Positions 47,691 through 58,706 are shown, numbered from the stretch's first letter. The stretch is 64,000 nt of DNA from Bradyrhizobiaceae bacterium (GCA_020853885.1 JADYXZ010000019.1:744001-808000); one strand, 5' to 3'. The notes: generated from the letters alone by a model not told the origin. Made by a program: numbers and translations.

Positions 47691-48959
47691 TCACTCGTAG
47701 CGAAGCGCTTCGACGGGATCGAGCCGCGCCGCGCGCCAGGCCGGATAGACCGTCGCCAGGAACGACAGCACCAGCGCCATGATCACGACCATCGCCGTCT
47801 CCCGCGAATCCATGTCGGCCGGCAGCCGGCTCAGATAATAGAGCTCGGGCGAGAACAGCTCGGTCGACGTCAGCCACGAAATGAAGGCGCGGATTTCTTC
47901 GACGTTCCAGCAGACGAGCAGGCCGAGCGCGAAGCCGACCAGCGTCCCCACCACGCCGATGCTCGAACCTGTGATCAGGAACACGCGCATGATCGCGCCT
48001 TTCGTCGCGCCCATCGTGCGCAGGATCGCGATGTCGTGCCCCTTGTCCTTCACCAGCATGATGAGGCCGGAGATGATGTTCAGCGCCGCCACCAGCACGA
48101 TCAGCGTGAGGATCAGGAACATCACGTTGCGTTCGACCTGCAGCGCGTTGAAGAAGGTCGCGTTGCGCTGCCGCCAGTCGACAAGGAAGATCGGCCGCCC
48201 CGCCGCGCCGTTGATTTCCGCACGATAGCGGTCAACGGCATCCGGGTTGTCGACGAACACCTCGATCGCGGTCACGTCCTGCTGGCGGTTGAAATAGGCC
48301 TGCGCTTCCGCCAGCGGCATAAATACGAACACGTTGTCGTATTCCGACATGCCGATCTCGAAGATCGCCGCCACCTTGTAGGCCTTGATGCGCGGCGTCG
48401 TGCCGAGCGCGGTCACCGCGCCGCGCGGCGCCACCAGCGTGATCTGGTCGCCGGCGCGGATCGACAGGTTGTCCGCGAGCCGCTTGCCGATGACGAGCCC
48501 CTGCCCCGTGTCGAATCCGTCGAGCGTGCCGAACCTGATGTTGCGGCCGATGCCCGGCATCCGCTTCAGGTCCTCCTCGCGCATGCCGCGCACCAGCACG
48601 CCGCCGGCATGGAACGGCGACGAAGCAAGCGCCTGCCCTTCAACGAGCGGCACCGCGAGCTGCACGCCCGGCACCCCCATGACGCGCTCGGCCACTGCCG
48701 CGAAGTCGGTGAGCGGCGCTTCGATTGGCTGAACCAGGATGTGCCCGTTCAGCCCCAGGATCTTCGAGACCAGTTCCTTGCGGAAGCCGTTCATCACCGC
48801 CATCACGATGATGAGCGTCGCCACGCCCAGCATGATGCCGAGGAAGGAGAACCCGGCGATCACCGAGATGAATCCTTCCTTCCGCCGCGCCCTGAGATAG
48901 CGCAGCGAAAGCATCCATTCGAACGCCGAGAACGGCGCCGTCCCGCTCTTTGTCGTCAT
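47691..48959 (-). CDS. lolC: lipoprotein-releasing ABC transporter permease LolC/E
   Basis: A 422-residue MacB-fold permease: one N-terminal helix (about 22-45), a large periplasmic domain (about 50-265) and three C-terminal helices. [38 protein letters not shown] is typical of LolC/E. The ATG at 48957-48959 ([10 protein letters not shown]) is preferred to a start 11 codons earlier. Only one permease gene is present, as in other alphaproteobacteria, where the complex may be homodimeric (inference). Confidence 0.92.
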   Translation of the reverse strand: MTTKSGTAPFSAFEWMLSLRYLRARRKEGFISVIAGFSFLGIMLGVATLIIVMAVMNGFRKELVSKILGLNGHILVQPIEAPLTDFAAVAERVMGVPGVQLAVPLVEGQALASSPFHAGGVLVRGMREEDLKRMPGIGRNIRFGTLDGFDTGQGLVIGKRLADNLSIRAGDQITLVAPRGAVTALGTTPRIKAYKVAAIFEIGMSEYDNVFVFMPLAEAQAYFNRQQDVTAIEVFVDNPDAVDRYRAEINGAAGRPIFLVDWRQRNATFFNALQVERNVMFLILTLIVLVAALNIISGLIMLVKDKGHDIAILRTMGATKGAIMRVFLITGSSIGVVGTLVGFALGLLVCWNVEEIRAFISWLTSTELFSPELYYLSRLPADMDSRETAMVVIMALVLSFLATVYPAWRAARLDPVEALRYE

Positions 48960-48995
48960 CCCGACCCCTCGAAGCCCCCCAAGGGTTTTCACACC

Positions 48996-50318
48996 CTAGC
49001 CCGAGAGTTTCTGCAGTGCCTCGTCCGGGGTCACAAGCTCGCGCTCTCCGCTGGCGCGCCGCTTGATCTCCACCTTGCCTTCCGCGAGCCCCTTGGGCCC
49101 GACCATGACCTGCCACGGCAGGCCGATCAGGTCCATGGTGGCGAACTTCGCGCCCGCCCGCTCGTCGGTGTCGTCGTAGAGTACGTCGATTCCCTTGGCG
49201 GCGAGAGCCGCATAGAGCTGCTCGCAGGCTCCGTCCGTCGCCGCGTCGCCCTGCTTCAGGTTCATCAGCCCGACCTTGAACGGCGCGACCGCCTCCGGCC
49301 AGACGATTCCCTTGTCGTCGTGGCTCGCCTCGATGATCGCGGCGACCAGCCGCGTCGGTCCGATGCCGTAGGAACCCATGTGCACGGGCACCGCGCCGCC
49401 GTCCGGCCCGCTCACCGTCGCCTTCATGGGATCGGAATACTTGGTGCCGAAATAGAAGATGTGGCCGACCTCGATCCCCCGCGCCGACAGCCGCTTGCGT
49501 TCGGGAATCTTCTCGAATGCCGCCGCGTCATGCTTCTCGGAAGTCGCGGCATAGAGCGACGTCCAGCGATCGACGATCTTCTGCAAGCCGGCCTTGTCGT
49601 CGAAATTGACGCCGGCCTCCGGCACCTCGAAATCGAGATAGTCCCTCTGGCAGAAAACCTCGCTCTCGCCGGTCGAGGCGAGGATGATGAATTCGTGGCT
49701 GAGATTCCCGCCGATCGGCCCGGTGTCGGCCACCATCGGGATCGACTTCAGCCCCATGCGCGCGAACGTGCGCAGGTAGGCGACGAACATCTTGTTGTAG
49801 GAATGCCGCGCGCCATCTGCGTCCAGATCGAAGCTGTAGGCGTCCTTCATCAGGAATTCGCGCGAGCGATAGACGCCGAAGCGCGGCCGCACTTCGTCGC
49901 GGAATTTCCATTGGATGTGATAGAGGTTCAGCGGCAGCTGCTTGTAGGACTTCACCGACGCGCGGAAAATCTCGGTGATCATCTCCTCGTTGGTCGGGCC
50001 GTAGAGCATCTCCCGCTCGTGCCGGTCCTCGATTCGCAGCATCTCCTTGCCGTAGTCGTCGTAGCGCCCGCTCTCGCGCCACAGGTCCGCCGACTGGATC
50101 GTGGGCATCAGCATCTCGATCGCGCCGGAGCGGTCCTGCTCCTCGCGGATGATCCGGCAGACCTTGTTCACCACACGGTATCCGAGTGGGAGGAAGGCAT
50201 AGATGCCGGCGGCCTCCTGCCGGATCATGCCGGCGCGCAGCATGAGGCGGTGCGAGACGATCTCCGCCTCTTTCGGGGTTTCGCGCAGGATCGGCAGGAA
50301 ATAACGGGAAAGACGCAT
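48996..50318 (-). CDS. proS: prolyl-tRNA synthetase (short form)
   Basis: Charges tRNA-Pro. The 440-residue class II enzyme has motif 1 region [28 protein letters not shown], motif 2 ([25 protein letters not shown]), motif 3 ([24 protein letters not shown]) and an anticodon-binding domain at the C-terminus. The INS editing domain of the long bacterial form, normally between motifs 2 and 3, is missing, which is usual in alphaproteobacteria. Confidence 0.96.
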   Translation of the reverse strand: MRLSRYFLPILRETPKEAEIVSHRLMLRAGMIRQEAAGIYAFLPLGYRVVNKVCRIIREEQDRSGAIEMLMPTIQSADLWRESGRYDDYGKEMLRIEDRHEREMLYGPTNEEMITEIFRASVKSYKQLPLNLYHIQWKFRDEVRPRFGVYRSREFLMKDAYSFDLDADGARHSYNKMFVAYLRTFARMGLKSIPMVADTGPIGGNLSHEFIILASTGESEVFCQRDYLDFEVPEAGVNFDDKAGLQKIVDRWTSLYAATSEKHDAAAFEKIPERKRLSARGIEVGHIFYFGTKYSDPMKATVSGPDGGAVPVHMGSYGIGPTRLVAAIIEASHDDKGIVWPEAVAPFKVGLMNLKQGDAATDGACEQLYAALAAKGIDVLYDDTDERAGAKFATMDLIGLPWQVMVGPKGLAEGKVEIKRRASGERELVTPDEALQKLSG

Positions 50319-50469
50319 CGGGGTCCCTACGACTCAGGGGCGACACAAGCCCCGATTTCCGGCAGTCAAAGCAGAACGTTTTGGAATGACAAGGCCGCGA
50401 AACGACCGCACACGCGATGCGTGCTATCGCATTGCAACAAGCTTTAGGTGCAGCGCAAGAATGACAGGA

Positions 50470-50652
50470 TGCCGCACGCGGGCTAACCTTCCCACTGACC
50501 GGCTGACCGGTGGGGCGATGCCCGCCGGTCTTTGGCCCAGGTCTCGGGAGGAAACCAACCGCACCGGCGGCGCAGCTCCAACGTCTTGCGCGCCACTGCG
50601 ATGAAGGGTGGATTGGAACGGGCGAGTTTTTGAGCTCGCCCGTTTCTTTTTG
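50470..50652 (+). ncRNA. candidate small RNA between proS and the DUF1467 gene
   Basis: The gap 50319-50670 (352 bases) has no credible reading frame but contains a plus-strand intrinsic terminator (50617-50652), opposite to both neighbouring genes. Upstream of it the sequence can fold: CCGGTGGG (50507-50514) pairs with CCCGCCGG (50521-50528) around GCGATG. The 5' end is unknown; 50470 is a guess giving about 180 nt. I do not recognise a known RNA (not SRP RNA, RNase P or tmRNA; 6S cannot be shown). Bases 50319-50469 show nothing else clear. Confidence 0.5.
50617..50652 (+). terminator. intrinsic terminator of the candidate small RNA
   Basis: AACGGGCGAG (50617-50626) and CTCGCCCGTT (50635-50644) form a perfect 10-bp stem with an 8-base loop, followed by TTCTTTTTGT. 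The T-rich tail is on the plus strand only. Confidence 0.85.
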
Positions 50653-50670
50653 TCTCGGCGCAACTTTTTC

Positions 50671-50943
50671 TCAGCGCGACACCGGATTGAACGGCATCGG
50701 AATCCGCTCGAACGGAATGATGCCGGACTGCCAGATCCAGAACCCCGCCGCGAAGATGATTGCGGACAGCACGGTCGTCACGATCACTTTCGGGAAAAGC
50801 ATCGGCCGCTCCGGCGCGCCGGGATCGGTGCCGGCCTCCATCGCCTCGCCTTCGTGCTGGCTTTTCACGCCCCACGGCAGCACCGCGAACAGCACGACCC
50901 ACCACAGCACGAAATAGACGGCGATCACCGCGGTGACCGACAT
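50671..50943 (-). CDS. DUF1467 family small membrane protein
   Basis: A 90-residue protein with two hydrophobic segments (about 3-25 and 53-72) and a loop LPWGVKSQHEGEAMEAGTDPGAPERP that is typical of the DUF1467 family. Function unknown. It lies 3 bases after mce in the conserved birA-rnj-mce-DUF1467-proS order of Rhizobiales. Confidence 0.88.
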   Translation of the reverse strand: MSVTAVIAVYFVLWWVVLFAVLPWGVKSQHEGEAMEAGTDPGAPERPMLFPKVIVTTVLSAIIFAAGFWIWQSGIIPFERIPMPFNPVSR

Positions 50944-50946
50944 GGC

Positions 50947-51351
50947 TCAGGCTTCCTCGATCTCGATCAGCGTGCCGCAGAAGTCTTTCGGATGCAGAAA
51001 CAACACAGGCTTCCCGTGCGCGCCGATCTTCGGCTTTCCGTCGCCAAGCACGCGCGCACCTTGCGCCTTCAGGCGATCGCGCGCGAGCAGAATATCGTCG
51101 ACCTCATAGCAGATGTGATGAATGCCGCCGTCGGGATTGCGCTCGAGAAACTTCGCGATCGGGGAATTGCTGCCGAGCGGCGCAAGCAACTCGATCTTCG
51201 TGTTGGGCAGCGTCACGAACACGGTGGTGACGCCGTGCTCCGGCAACCGCACCGGCGCCGATACGTCCGCTCCCAGCGTCCAGCGGTACACGGAGGATGC
51301 CGCGTCCAGATCCCGCACCGCGATTGCCACATGATTCAGTCGGCCGATCAT
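50947..51351 (-). CDS. mce: methylmalonyl-CoA epimerase
   Basis: Interconverts the 2S and 2R epimers of methylmalonyl-CoA in propionyl-CoA metabolism. The 134-residue VOC-fold protein starts RLNHVAIAVRDLDAASSVYRWTLGADVS, with GVTTVFVTLPNTKIELLAPLG and DGGIHHICYEVDD; His7, the His of IHHICYE and the Glu of LIEIEEA-like end are the usual metal ligands. It lies 12 bases after rnj. Confidence 0.93.
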   Translation of the reverse strand: MIGRLNHVAIAVRDLDAASSVYRWTLGADVSAPVRLPEHGVTTVFVTLPNTKIELLAPLGSNSPIAKFLERNPDGGIHHICYEVDDILLARDRLKAQGARVLGDGKPKIGAHGKPVLFLHPKDFCGTLIEIEEA

Positions 51352-51363
51352 CGCCTCGCCTGT

Positions 51364-53034
51364 TCAAACCTGCACCACCAGCACGTGGCATAGCGGCTTC
51401 TTTCCCCACACCGCATTGACCGCACCGCGTACCGAGCGCTCGATCGCCTGCGTCAGCGCATCCGGATCGCGGCGGCGCGCCTTCGGCAGCGACGCGATCG
51501 CGTCGTCCACCGCCTCCATCACGACGTCTTCCATCGTCTGGTTGATCCCGATGGATACCGGCAAGCCGGTCATCTCCACCCACGGATCGCCGACGATATC
51601 CCCGCGCCCGGAGAGCGCCACCGCAACCGACACCACGCCCGCAAAGGCAAGCTTCCGCCGGTCGGCAACCGTGCGCTCCTCCGCGTTCACGAGCAACTGG
51701 CCGTCCTGATAGACGCGGCCGAACGGCACCTGGTCGATGACTTCCGCAGAACCCGGCACCAGCCGCACCACGTCGCCGTTGCGGCACTCCACGACCTCCT
51801 GCACGCCGAGCGAGCGCGCGAGCTTGGCGTTCTCCGAAAGATGCAGCGCCTCTCCGTGCACCGGCACCACGACCTCGGGCTTCAGCCACTCATACATGCG
51901 CCGGAGTTCGCCCCGCCGCGGATGGCCGGACACATGCACGAGCGCGTCGCGGTCGGTGATGACATGCACGCCCTGAGTGATCATCGCGTTGATGATGCGG
52001 TTCACGGCCTTCTCGTTGCCGGGAATCGTGCGCGACGAGAAAATCAGTGTGTCGCCATGGTCGAGCTCGATTTCCGGATGGTCGTCGCCGGCAATCCGCG
52101 CGAGCGCCGCCCGCGGCTCGCCCTGGCTGCCGGTGAGCAGCACCATCACCCGGTCGCGCGACAAAGACGAGAAGGCGTCGACTCCGCGAAACGCGGGCAC
52201 GCCGTCCAGCAGGCGCATCTCGCGGGCGACATTGATCACCCGCTCCATGGCGCGTCCGACCACGACGACCTCGCGTCCTGCCTCGAACGCCGCCAGCGCC
52301 GCCGAGCGCAGCCGTGCGACGTTCGATGCAAACGTCGTCAGCGCGACCCGCCCTTTTGCCTTCCGCACGATCTCCGCGAGGCTCTGGGCGACTTCGGCTT
52401 CCGACGGCGACTCCCCCTCGCGGATCGCGTTGGTGGAGTCGCAGATGACGGCACGCACGCCCTCCGCGCCGATCGAGCGGAATTTCTGCTCGTCCGTCGG
52501 CTTGCCGATCACCGGCCCGGGATCGAGCTTCCAGTCGCCCGTATGCACGACCGTCCCGATCGGCGTGCGGATCGCGAGCGCATTGCTCTCCGGAATTGAA
52601 TGCGCGACCGGGACAAACTCGACGTCGAACGGCCCGATCTTCACCCGGCCGCCGACCGGCACGATCTTCACCGGGATTTCCGGCGCTCCCGGCTCACCGA
52701 GCCGCTTCGCCTCCATCAGCGCCGCCGTGAACGGCGTGCAATAGACCGACACCTTGAGCCGCGGCCACAGGGAGAACACCGCGCCGAAATGATCCTCGTG
52801 CGCGTGCGTGAGTACGATGCCGGCGAGATTCTGCCGCTCGCCCTCGAGGAAGCGGATGTCCGGCATGATCAGGTTGATGCCGGGCTGCGCGTCGTCGGCA
52901 AACGCCACGCCCATGTCGACGCAGAGCCAGTCGCCGCCGCGGTCGGAGCCGAGCCCGTACAGCGCGAGGTTCATGCCGATCTCGCCCACGCCGCCGAGCG
53001 GCACGAATACGAGCTGGTTGGGCCTCTTGATCAA
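51364..53034 (-). CDS. rnj: ribonuclease J
   Basis: Beta-CASP metallo-beta-lactamase RNase with endo- and 5'-exonuclease activity, used in rRNA and mRNA processing in alphaproteobacteria. The 556-residue protein has PLGGVGEIGMNLALYG and the zinc motif His77-x-His79-x-Asp81-His82 (LTHAHEDHFGAV). The beta-CASP domain follows (about 200-360, TFASNVARL), then LVHVSGHPRRGELRRMYEWLKPEVVVPVHGE. It appears to start at a TTG (53032-53034); no ATG fits, and a GGTGAGG ribosome site overlaps the birA stop. Confidence 0.95.
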   Translation of the reverse strand: MIKRPNQLVFVPLGGVGEIGMNLALYGLGSDRGGDWLCVDMGVAFADDAQPGINLIMPDIRFLEGERQNLAGIVLTHAHEDHFGAVFSLWPRLKVSVYCTPFTAALMEAKRLGEPGAPEIPVKIVPVGGRVKIGPFDVEFVPVAHSIPESNALAIRTPIGTVVHTGDWKLDPGPVIGKPTDEQKFRSIGAEGVRAVICDSTNAIREGESPSEAEVAQSLAEIVRKAKGRVALTTFASNVARLRSAALAAFEAGREVVVVGRAMERVINVAREMRLLDGVPAFRGVDAFSSLSRDRVMVLLTGSQGEPRAALARIAGDDHPEIELDHGDTLIFSSRTIPGNEKAVNRIINAMITQGVHVITDRDALVHVSGHPRRGELRRMYEWLKPEVVVPVHGEALHLSENAKLARSLGVQEVVECRNGDVVRLVPGSAEVIDQVPFGRVYQDGQLLVNAEERTVADRRKLAFAGVVSVAVALSGRGDIVGDPWVEMTGLPVSIGINQTMEDVVMEAVDDAIASLPKARRRDPDALTQAIERSVRGAVNAVWGKKPLCHVLVVQV

Positions 53035-53041
53035 ACGAACC

Positions 53042-53809
53042 TCACCCGGCCGTCAACGGAAACACGTCGCCGGCCGCGATCGTCTCCCGCGTGCCGTCGC
53101 GATGCTTCAGCACGAGCGCACCGGATTCGTCCACTGTCTCGAATATGCCCGCTACCGTGCGGTTCGGCAGGCGCGCTTCGATCGCTTCGCCGATCCCCGC
53201 GGCCCGCGCGAGCCAGGCTGCCCGGATCGACACGAAATTCTCGCCGCGGTCCCATTCCTTCAGCCGCTCCGCAAGCGCGGCGCCGAGCGCCTCCAGAAGC
53301 GCCTCGGTGTCAACCGCATAGCCTGCCGCCGCAAGGTCGGTCGCGGGAAACTCGACGTTTGCGGGGTGGTGCCTGCAGTTCACGCCGAAGCCCACCACCG
53401 TCACGGTCGGTCCGCCGCCCAGGCTCATGCCTTCCACGAGAACGCCCGCGATCTTCTTCCCGTCGAGCAGCAGATCGTTCGGCCACTTCAGCCTGAGCTG
53501 CGCAGGCGCGAGCCCGTGCGCCACGTCGAGCAGCGCATCGTGCAGCGCCAGCGCCGCCACGAAGCAGATGCCGGGGATGGCCGCCGGCGGCGCCGGGTCG
53601 GCCAGGAGCAGGCTCGCATAGAGATTGCCCGGCTCCGAGACCCACGTGCGCCCGCGCCGTCCATGTCCCGCCGTCTGCCGACGGGCCGCAATCCACAGCG
53701 GCCCCATGTCGCCCGCGCGTGCGCGCGCAAGCGCCTCGGCGTTGGTCGAGCCGACCGTCTCGAACGCAACGACCGGGATTCCTCCTGCGGTCGCGGGAAA
53801 GTCTGTCAT
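53042..53809 (-). CDS. birA: biotin--[acetyl-CoA-carboxylase] ligase
   Basis: Attaches biotin to the carboxyl carrier protein. The 255-residue enzyme has VGSTNAEALARARAGD, the biotinyl-AMP loop GRRGRTWVSEPGNLYASLLL, LKWPNDLLLDGKKIAGVLVEG and VVGFGVNCRHHP. No N-terminal helix-turn-helix, so it is the non-repressor type. It sits 1 base from the nuoN stop, the usual place in alphaproteobacteria. Confidence 0.95.
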   Translation of the reverse strand: MTDFPATAGGIPVVAFETVGSTNAEALARARAGDMGPLWIAARRQTAGHGRRGRTWVSEPGNLYASLLLADPAPPAAIPGICFVAALALHDALLDVAHGLAPAQLRLKWPNDLLLDGKKIAGVLVEGMSLGGGPTVTVVGFGVNCRHHPANVEFPATDLAAAGYAVDTEALLEALGAALAERLKEWDRGENFVSIRAAWLARAAGIGEAIEARLPNRTVAGIFETVDESGALVLKHRDGTRETIAAGDVFPLTAG

Positions 53810-53810
53810 C

Positions 53811-55241
53811 TCAAAAGAGCGATTTCGCTGCCGCTTCGGCCGCCGCCACGATCGGCGCCGGATAGGCGAAGAAGAAGATCACGAAGATGCCGGCCAGCCC
53901 GAGCACGATCCGCACCGGCACCGCCATGCCCTCGAATGCCGGGCGCGGCTCGTCCATGTACATGATCTTCACGATACGGAGATAATAATAGGCGCCCACC
54001 ACGCTCGCGAGCACGCCGATCACGGCAAGCGCGTAAAGGCCCGCCTCGATCGCCGCCAGGAACACGTAAAATTTCGCGAAGAAGCCGGCGAGCGGCGGAA
54101 TGCCCGCCAGCGAAAAGAGCAGCGCCGCGAACAGGAACGCGACGAGCGGCTGCGTCGTCGCCAGCCCCGAAAGCTCGCTGATCTCCTCGACCGCCTTGCC
54201 GTCCCGCCGCATCGCCAGGATGCAGGCGAAGGTGCCGAGCGTCATCGCAAGATAGATCGCCATATAGACGAGCACGCCCTGCACGCCGGCAACCGTCCCC
54301 GCCGAAAGGCCGACGAGCCCGTAGCCGACATGGCCGATGGAGCTGTAGGCCATCAGCCGCTTGATGTTGGTCTGCCCGATCGCCGCGAACGCGCCGAGCG
54401 CCATCGAAGTGATCGAAAGGAAGATCACGATCTGCTGCCATTGCGGCACAATCCCGGGGAAGGCATCGATCGCGACGCGCACGAAGATCGCGATGCCCGC
54501 CGCCTTCGGCGCGGCCGCGAAGAAGGTCGTCACCGGCGTCGGCGCGCCCTCATAGACATCGGGCGTCCACATATGGAACGGCACCGCCGAGACTTTGAAC
54601 GCGAGGCCGGCAAACAGGAACGCAAGGCCGAAGATGAGCCCCGTCTGCGCGCCTTTCGCAGCGGCGGCGATGCCGGCGAACGAGACCGTCCCGGTGAAGC
54701 CGTAGATCAGCGAGGCGCCGTACAGCAGCATGCCGGACGACAGCGCACCGAGCACGAAGTACTTCAGTCCCGCTTCCGACGAGCGCAGGTTGTCGCGGTC
54801 GAACGCCGCCATCACGTAGAGCGACAGCGACATCAGCTCAAGGCCGAGATAGAGCGTGATGAGATCGCTCGCCGAAACGAGCACCAGCATGCCGGCGGTC
54901 GCGAGCAGCGCCAGCACGCCGTACTCGAACCGGCGCAGCCGCTCCTTGCTCCAGAAGTCGACCGACATGAACAGCGCCGCAGCCGCGCCGATCAGCACCA
55001 ACACCTTGAAAAACCGTGAGAAATAGTCGAGGACGAAGCTGTCGCCGAACGCCGTGAGCCGCTCGCCGGGAAGCCAGATCACGAGCACCGCCGCAACGGC
55101 CAGCAACGCGATCACCGCCGCATCCACGAACCCGGTCGCCCGCTCGCCGAATACAGCGCCGACGAGGACGAGCGCGAGCGCGCCCGCGAGCAGGATGATC
55201 TCCGGCAGTGCTGGCGTCAGGCTCTGAACGTCGAACGGCAT
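53811..55241 (-). CDS. nuoN: NADH-quinone oxidoreductase subunit N
   Basis: Antiporter-like, proton-pumping membrane subunit of complex I. The 476-residue protein has about 14 helices and the proton_antipo_M core (ELMSLSLYVMAAFDRDNLRSSEAGLKYFVLGALSSGMLLYG), with the conserved Glu in LGLELMSLS and Lys in SEAGLKYF. MAYSSIGHVGYGLVG is typical of NuoN. The ATG at 55239-55241 is preferred; longer versions overlap nuoM. Confidence 0.96.
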   Translation of the reverse strand: MPFDVQSLTPALPEIILLAGALALVLVGAVFGERATGFVDAAVIALLAVAAVLVIWLPGERLTAFGDSFVLDYFSRFFKVLVLIGAAAALFMSVDFWSKERLRRFEYGVLALLATAGMLVLVSASDLITLYLGLELMSLSLYVMAAFDRDNLRSSEAGLKYFVLGALSSGMLLYGASLIYGFTGTVSFAGIAAAAKGAQTGLIFGLAFLFAGLAFKVSAVPFHMWTPDVYEGAPTPVTTFFAAAPKAAGIAIFVRVAIDAFPGIVPQWQQIVIFLSITSMALGAFAAIGQTNIKRLMAYSSIGHVGYGLVGLSAGTVAGVQGVLVYMAIYLAMTLGTFACILAMRRDGKAVEEISELSGLATTQPLVAFLFAALLFSLAGIPPLAGFFAKFYVFLAAIEAGLYALAVIGVLASVVGAYYYLRIVKIMYMDEPRPAFEGMAVPVRIVLGLAGIFVIFFFAYPAPIVAAAEAAAKSLF

Positions 55242-55251
55242 GCGAAGCGCC

Positions 55252-56763
55252 TCAGCGTAGTTGCACGAGCGACGATGCAGCGGGCGCGAGCGCCGACTGC
55301 ACGTCCCGAACAAGCGCCGCGACCGCCGCCGCGCTCGTGTCGAGCACCGGCCCCGGCCAGACACCGAACAGGATCGTCAGCAGAATAAGCGGCACGAACA
55401 CCGCGACCTCGCGCGGATTGAGGTCGAGAATGTCCTTCAGCGCCGGCTTCTCCAGTTGCCCGAAGATCACCTTGCGGTAGAGCCAGAGCGCGTAACAGGC
55501 GGACAGGATGACGCCGGTCGTGGCGAAGAACGCCACCCAGGTGTTCACCTTGAATGCCGCGAGCAGCGTCAGGAACTCGCCGACGAAGCCCGAGGTGCCG
55601 GGCAGGCCGACGTTCGCCAGCGTGAAGATCATGAACACCGCGGCATAGATCGGCATGCGGTTCACGAGCCCGCCATAGGCCGCGATCTCGCGCGTATGCA
55701 TGCGGTCGTAGATGACGCCGACGCAAAGGAACAGCGCGCCCGACACCAGCCCGTGCGAGACCATCTGGAACAGCGCACCCTGCACGCCTTCTTCCGTCAG
55801 CGTGAACATGCCCATGGTCACGAATCCCATGTGCGCGACCGACGAATAGGCGATCAGCTTCTTGATGTCTTCCTGCATCAGCGCAACGAGCGAGGTGTAG
55901 ATGATCGCCACGACCGAAAGCGTGAACATCAGGGGCGCGAAGAACTCCGAGGCGTCGGGGAACATCGGCAGCGAGAAGCGCAGGAAGCCATAGCCGCCGA
56001 GCTTCAGGAGGATCGCCGCCAGGATTACAGAGCCCGCCGTCGGCGCCTCCACGTGCGCGTCGGGCAGCCACGTATGCACCGGCCACATCGGCAGCTTCAC
56101 CGCGAACGACGCGAGGAACGCGAGGAACAGCCAGTTCTGCAGGCCCGCCGGGAAGCCGTGCTTCAGGAGCGTCGGGATGTCGGTCGTGCCCGCCTGCCAG
56201 TACATCGCCATGATGGCGAGCAGCATCAGCACCGAGCCGGCGAGCGTGTAGAGGAAGAACTTGAAGGTCGCATAGACGCGCCGCGCGCCGCCCCAGATGC
56301 CGATGATCAGGAACATCGGGATCAGGCCGCCCTCGAAGAACACGTAGAAAAGGACGAGATCGAGCGCCGCGAAGGTGCCGACCATCAGCACTTCGAGGAT
56401 CAGGAACGCGATCATGTATTCGCGTACCCGCTTCTCCACCCCGAAGCTCGCCAGGATCGAGATCGGCATCAGGAACGTGGTCAGGATCAGGAGCGGCAGC
56501 GAAATGCCGTCAATGCCCACCTGATAGCGGAACGTCCCACCGAGCCACGGATAGCTCTCGACGAACTGGAAGTCGGCGATCGAGCGGTCGAAACCCGCCA
56601 CCAGGAACAATGAGATGAAGAACGTGACGAGTGTCGTCCACAGCGCGATGTAGCGCGCGTTGCGCTTCGTCGCCTCGTCATCACCCCGCTGCAGGAAGAT
56701 GAGCAGCGCGCCCGCGAGCGGCAGGAAGATGGTGACGGAAAGAACCGGCCAATCGGGGCTCAT
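55252..56763 (-). CDS. nuoM: NADH-quinone oxidoreductase subunit M
   Basis: Second antiporter-like pump subunit of complex I. It has 503 residues and about 14 helices, with key Glu in [22 protein letters not shown], Lys in [13 protein letters not shown] and [37 protein letters not shown], and [14 protein letters not shown]. Its start overlaps the nuoL stop (ATGA). Confidence 0.97.
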   Translation of the reverse strand: MSPDWPVLSVTIFLPLAGALLIFLQRGDDEATKRNARYIALWTTLVTFFISLFLVAGFDRSIADFQFVESYPWLGGTFRYQVGIDGISLPLLILTTFLMPISILASFGVEKRVREYMIAFLILEVLMVGTFAALDLVLFYVFFEGGLIPMFLIIGIWGGARRVYATFKFFLYTLAGSVLMLLAIMAMYWQAGTTDIPTLLKHGFPAGLQNWLFLAFLASFAVKLPMWPVHTWLPDAHVEAPTAGSVILAAILLKLGGYGFLRFSLPMFPDASEFFAPLMFTLSVVAIIYTSLVALMQEDIKKLIAYSSVAHMGFVTMGMFTLTEEGVQGALFQMVSHGLVSGALFLCVGVIYDRMHTREIAAYGGLVNRMPIYAAVFMIFTLANVGLPGTSGFVGEFLTLLAAFKVNTWVAFFATTGVILSACYALWLYRKVIFGQLEKPALKDILDLNPREVAVFVPLILLTILFGVWPGPVLDTSAAAVAALVRDVQSALAPAASSLVQLR

Positions 56764-58700
56764 CCGACGATCCCTCCCCGCACCAGGAACCAGGTGATGA
56801 GCGCGGCGATGCCGATCAGCATCACGAACGCATAGTGATAGAGGTAGCCGGTCTGCAGGCGCACCACGCCGCGCGTCACGTCGATGACGCGGGCGGACAC
56901 GCCATCAGGCCCGAACCCGTCGATCAGCCAGCCGTCGCCGCGCTTCCAGAGGAATCGGCCGATGCGCTTTGCCGGCTCCACGAACAGGAAGTCGTACAGC
57001 TCGTCGAAGTACCACTTGTTGAGCAGGAACAGATAGAGCGTCCGGTGCCGCCGGGCGAGCCGCCGCGGCAACTCCGGATCGTGGATGTAGAACCAATAAG
57101 CGACCACGAACCCGCCGAGCATCATCACCGTCGGCGCCGCCACCACCCAGGTCGGCACGTGATGCATCTCCTCAAGAATCTTGTGCCCGTGCGCCGAGAA
57201 CAGCGAATCGCGGAAGAAATCGACGATGCCGGCTTCCGACGTGAACACGCCCTTGAAGCCGATCCCGAGCACGATCGCGCCGAGCGCCAGGAACGCGAGC
57301 GGCACCGTCATGGTTGGCGGCGATTCATGCACGTGCTCGAGGGTGTGGTGATCGACCCGCGACGCGCCATGGAAGGTGAGGAAGATCAGCCGCCACGAAT
57401 AGAACGAGGTCAGCGCGGCCGCGATGACCAGCAGCCAGAACCCGTACTGCGCGACTACCGAATGGCCGGCGAACGCCGCCTCGATGATCGCATCCTTCGA
57501 GAAGAACCCGGCCGTGAGCGGGAACCCGGTCAGCGCGAGCGTCCCGACCACCATCATCGCGTAGGTGAAGGGAATGTGCCGCGCGAGCCCGCCCATGCGG
57601 CGCATGTCCTGCTCATGGTGCATCGCATGGATCACCGAGCCCGAACCGAGGAACAGAAGCGCCTTGAACGCCGCGTGCGTGAACAGATGGAACATGCCGA
57701 CCGAATAGGCACCGACCCCCATCGCCACGAACATGTAGCCGAGCTGCGAGCAGGTGGAATAGGCGACTACCCGCTTGATGTCGTTCTGCACGAGGCCGAC
57801 GGTCGCCGCAAAGAACGCGGTCGTCGCGCCGACAAAGACGACGACGCCGAGTGCGATCGGCGCGAGCTCAAAGAGCGGCGAAAGCCGCGCCACCATGAAG
57901 ACACCGGCCGTCACCATGGTCGCCGCATGGATGAGGGCGGAGACCGGCGTCGGGCCTTCCATCGCGTCGGGCAGCCAGGTGTGCAGCAGGAGCTGCGCCG
58001 ACTTGCCCATCGCGCCGACGAACAGCAGCAGGCAGATGACCGTCAGCGCATCGAACTGCCAGCTCAGGAAGGTCATCGTCTTGCCGGTGAGCGTGCTCGC
58101 CTCGGCGAAGATCGTGTCGTAGGCGACCGAGCCGGTCATCAGAAAGACGGCGAAGATGCCGAGCGCGAAGCCGAAGTCGCCCACCCGGTTGACGACGAAC
58201 GCCTTGATCGCCGCCGCGTTCGCCTCCGGCTTCAGGTACCAGAAGCCGATGAGCAGATAGCTCGCGAGACCCACGCCCTCCCAGCCAAAGAAGAGCTGCA
58301 CGAGGTTGTCCGCCGTCACCAGCATCAGCATGGCAAAGGTGAACAGCGACAGATACGCGAAGAACCGCGGCTGATGCGGGTCGTCGGCCATGTAGCCGAT
58401 GGAATAGATGTGCACGAGCGCCGACACGTTGGTGACAACGACGAGCATCACCGCGACCAGCGAGTCGACCCGCAGCGCCCAGTCCACCTGCAGCCCGCCG
58501 GCGGCGATCCACGTGAACAGGCGGACGCGCGCCTCGTTGCCGAAGAAGCCGACGTCGACGAACATGACCCAGGAAAGCAGCGCGATCACCACGAGCAGGC
58601 CGCTCGTGACGAGGCTTGCCCCGCGCGCGCCGATCTGCCGGCCGAACAGCCCCGCGATCAGGAAGCCGATCAGCGGCAGGAAGACGATTGCCTGAACCAT
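56760..58700 (-). CDS. nuoL: NADH-quinone oxidoreductase subunit L
   Basis: Largest antiporter-like subunit of complex I, which carries the long lateral helix at its C-terminus. The 646-residue protein has [60 protein letters not shown], and [17 protein letters not shown]. The last about 120 residues include an amphipathic lateral helix and a final TM. Starts 6 bases after the nuoK stop. Confidence 0.97.
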   Translation of the reverse strand: MVQAIVFLPLIGFLIAGLFGRQIGARGASLVTSGLLVVIALLSWVMFVDVGFFGNEARVRLFTWIAAGGLQVDWALRVDSLVAVMLVVVTNVSALVHIYSIGYMADDPHQPRFFAYLSLFTFAMLMLVTADNLVQLFFGWEGVGLASYLLIGFWYLKPEANAAAIKAFVVNRVGDFGFALGIFAVFLMTGSVAYDTIFAEASTLTGKTMTFLSWQFDALTVICLLLFVGAMGKSAQLLLHTWLPDAMEGPTPVSALIHAATMVTAGVFMVARLSPLFELAPIALGVVVFVGATTAFFAATVGLVQNDIKRVVAYSTCSQLGYMFVAMGVGAYSVGMFHLFTHAAFKALLFLGSGSVIHAMHHEQDMRRMGGLARHIPFTYAMMVVGTLALTGFPLTAGFFSKDAIIEAAFAGHSVVAQYGFWLLVIAAALTSFYSWRLIFLTFHGASRVDHHTLEHVHESPPTMTVPLAFLALGAIVLGIGFKGVFTSEAGIVDFFRDSLFSAHGHKILEEMHHVPTWVVAAPTVMMLGGFVVAYWFYIHDPELPRRLARRHRTLYLFLLNKWYFDELYDFLFVEPAKRIGRFLWKRGDGWLIDGFGPDGVSARVIDVTRGVVRLQTGYLYHYAFVMLIGIAALITWFLVRGGIVG

Positions 58701-58706
58701 GCCCCC

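Noticed and set aside
50470-50652. 6S RNA, SRP RNA, tmRNA or RNase P RNA in the proS-DUF1467 gap
   Set aside because: None of the conserved cores I know (e.g. the SRP GGAAGCAG loop, the RNase P GAGGAAAGTC core) is present, and the gene context for 6S (next to ygfA/zapA) is missing. Kept only as an unnamed candidate.
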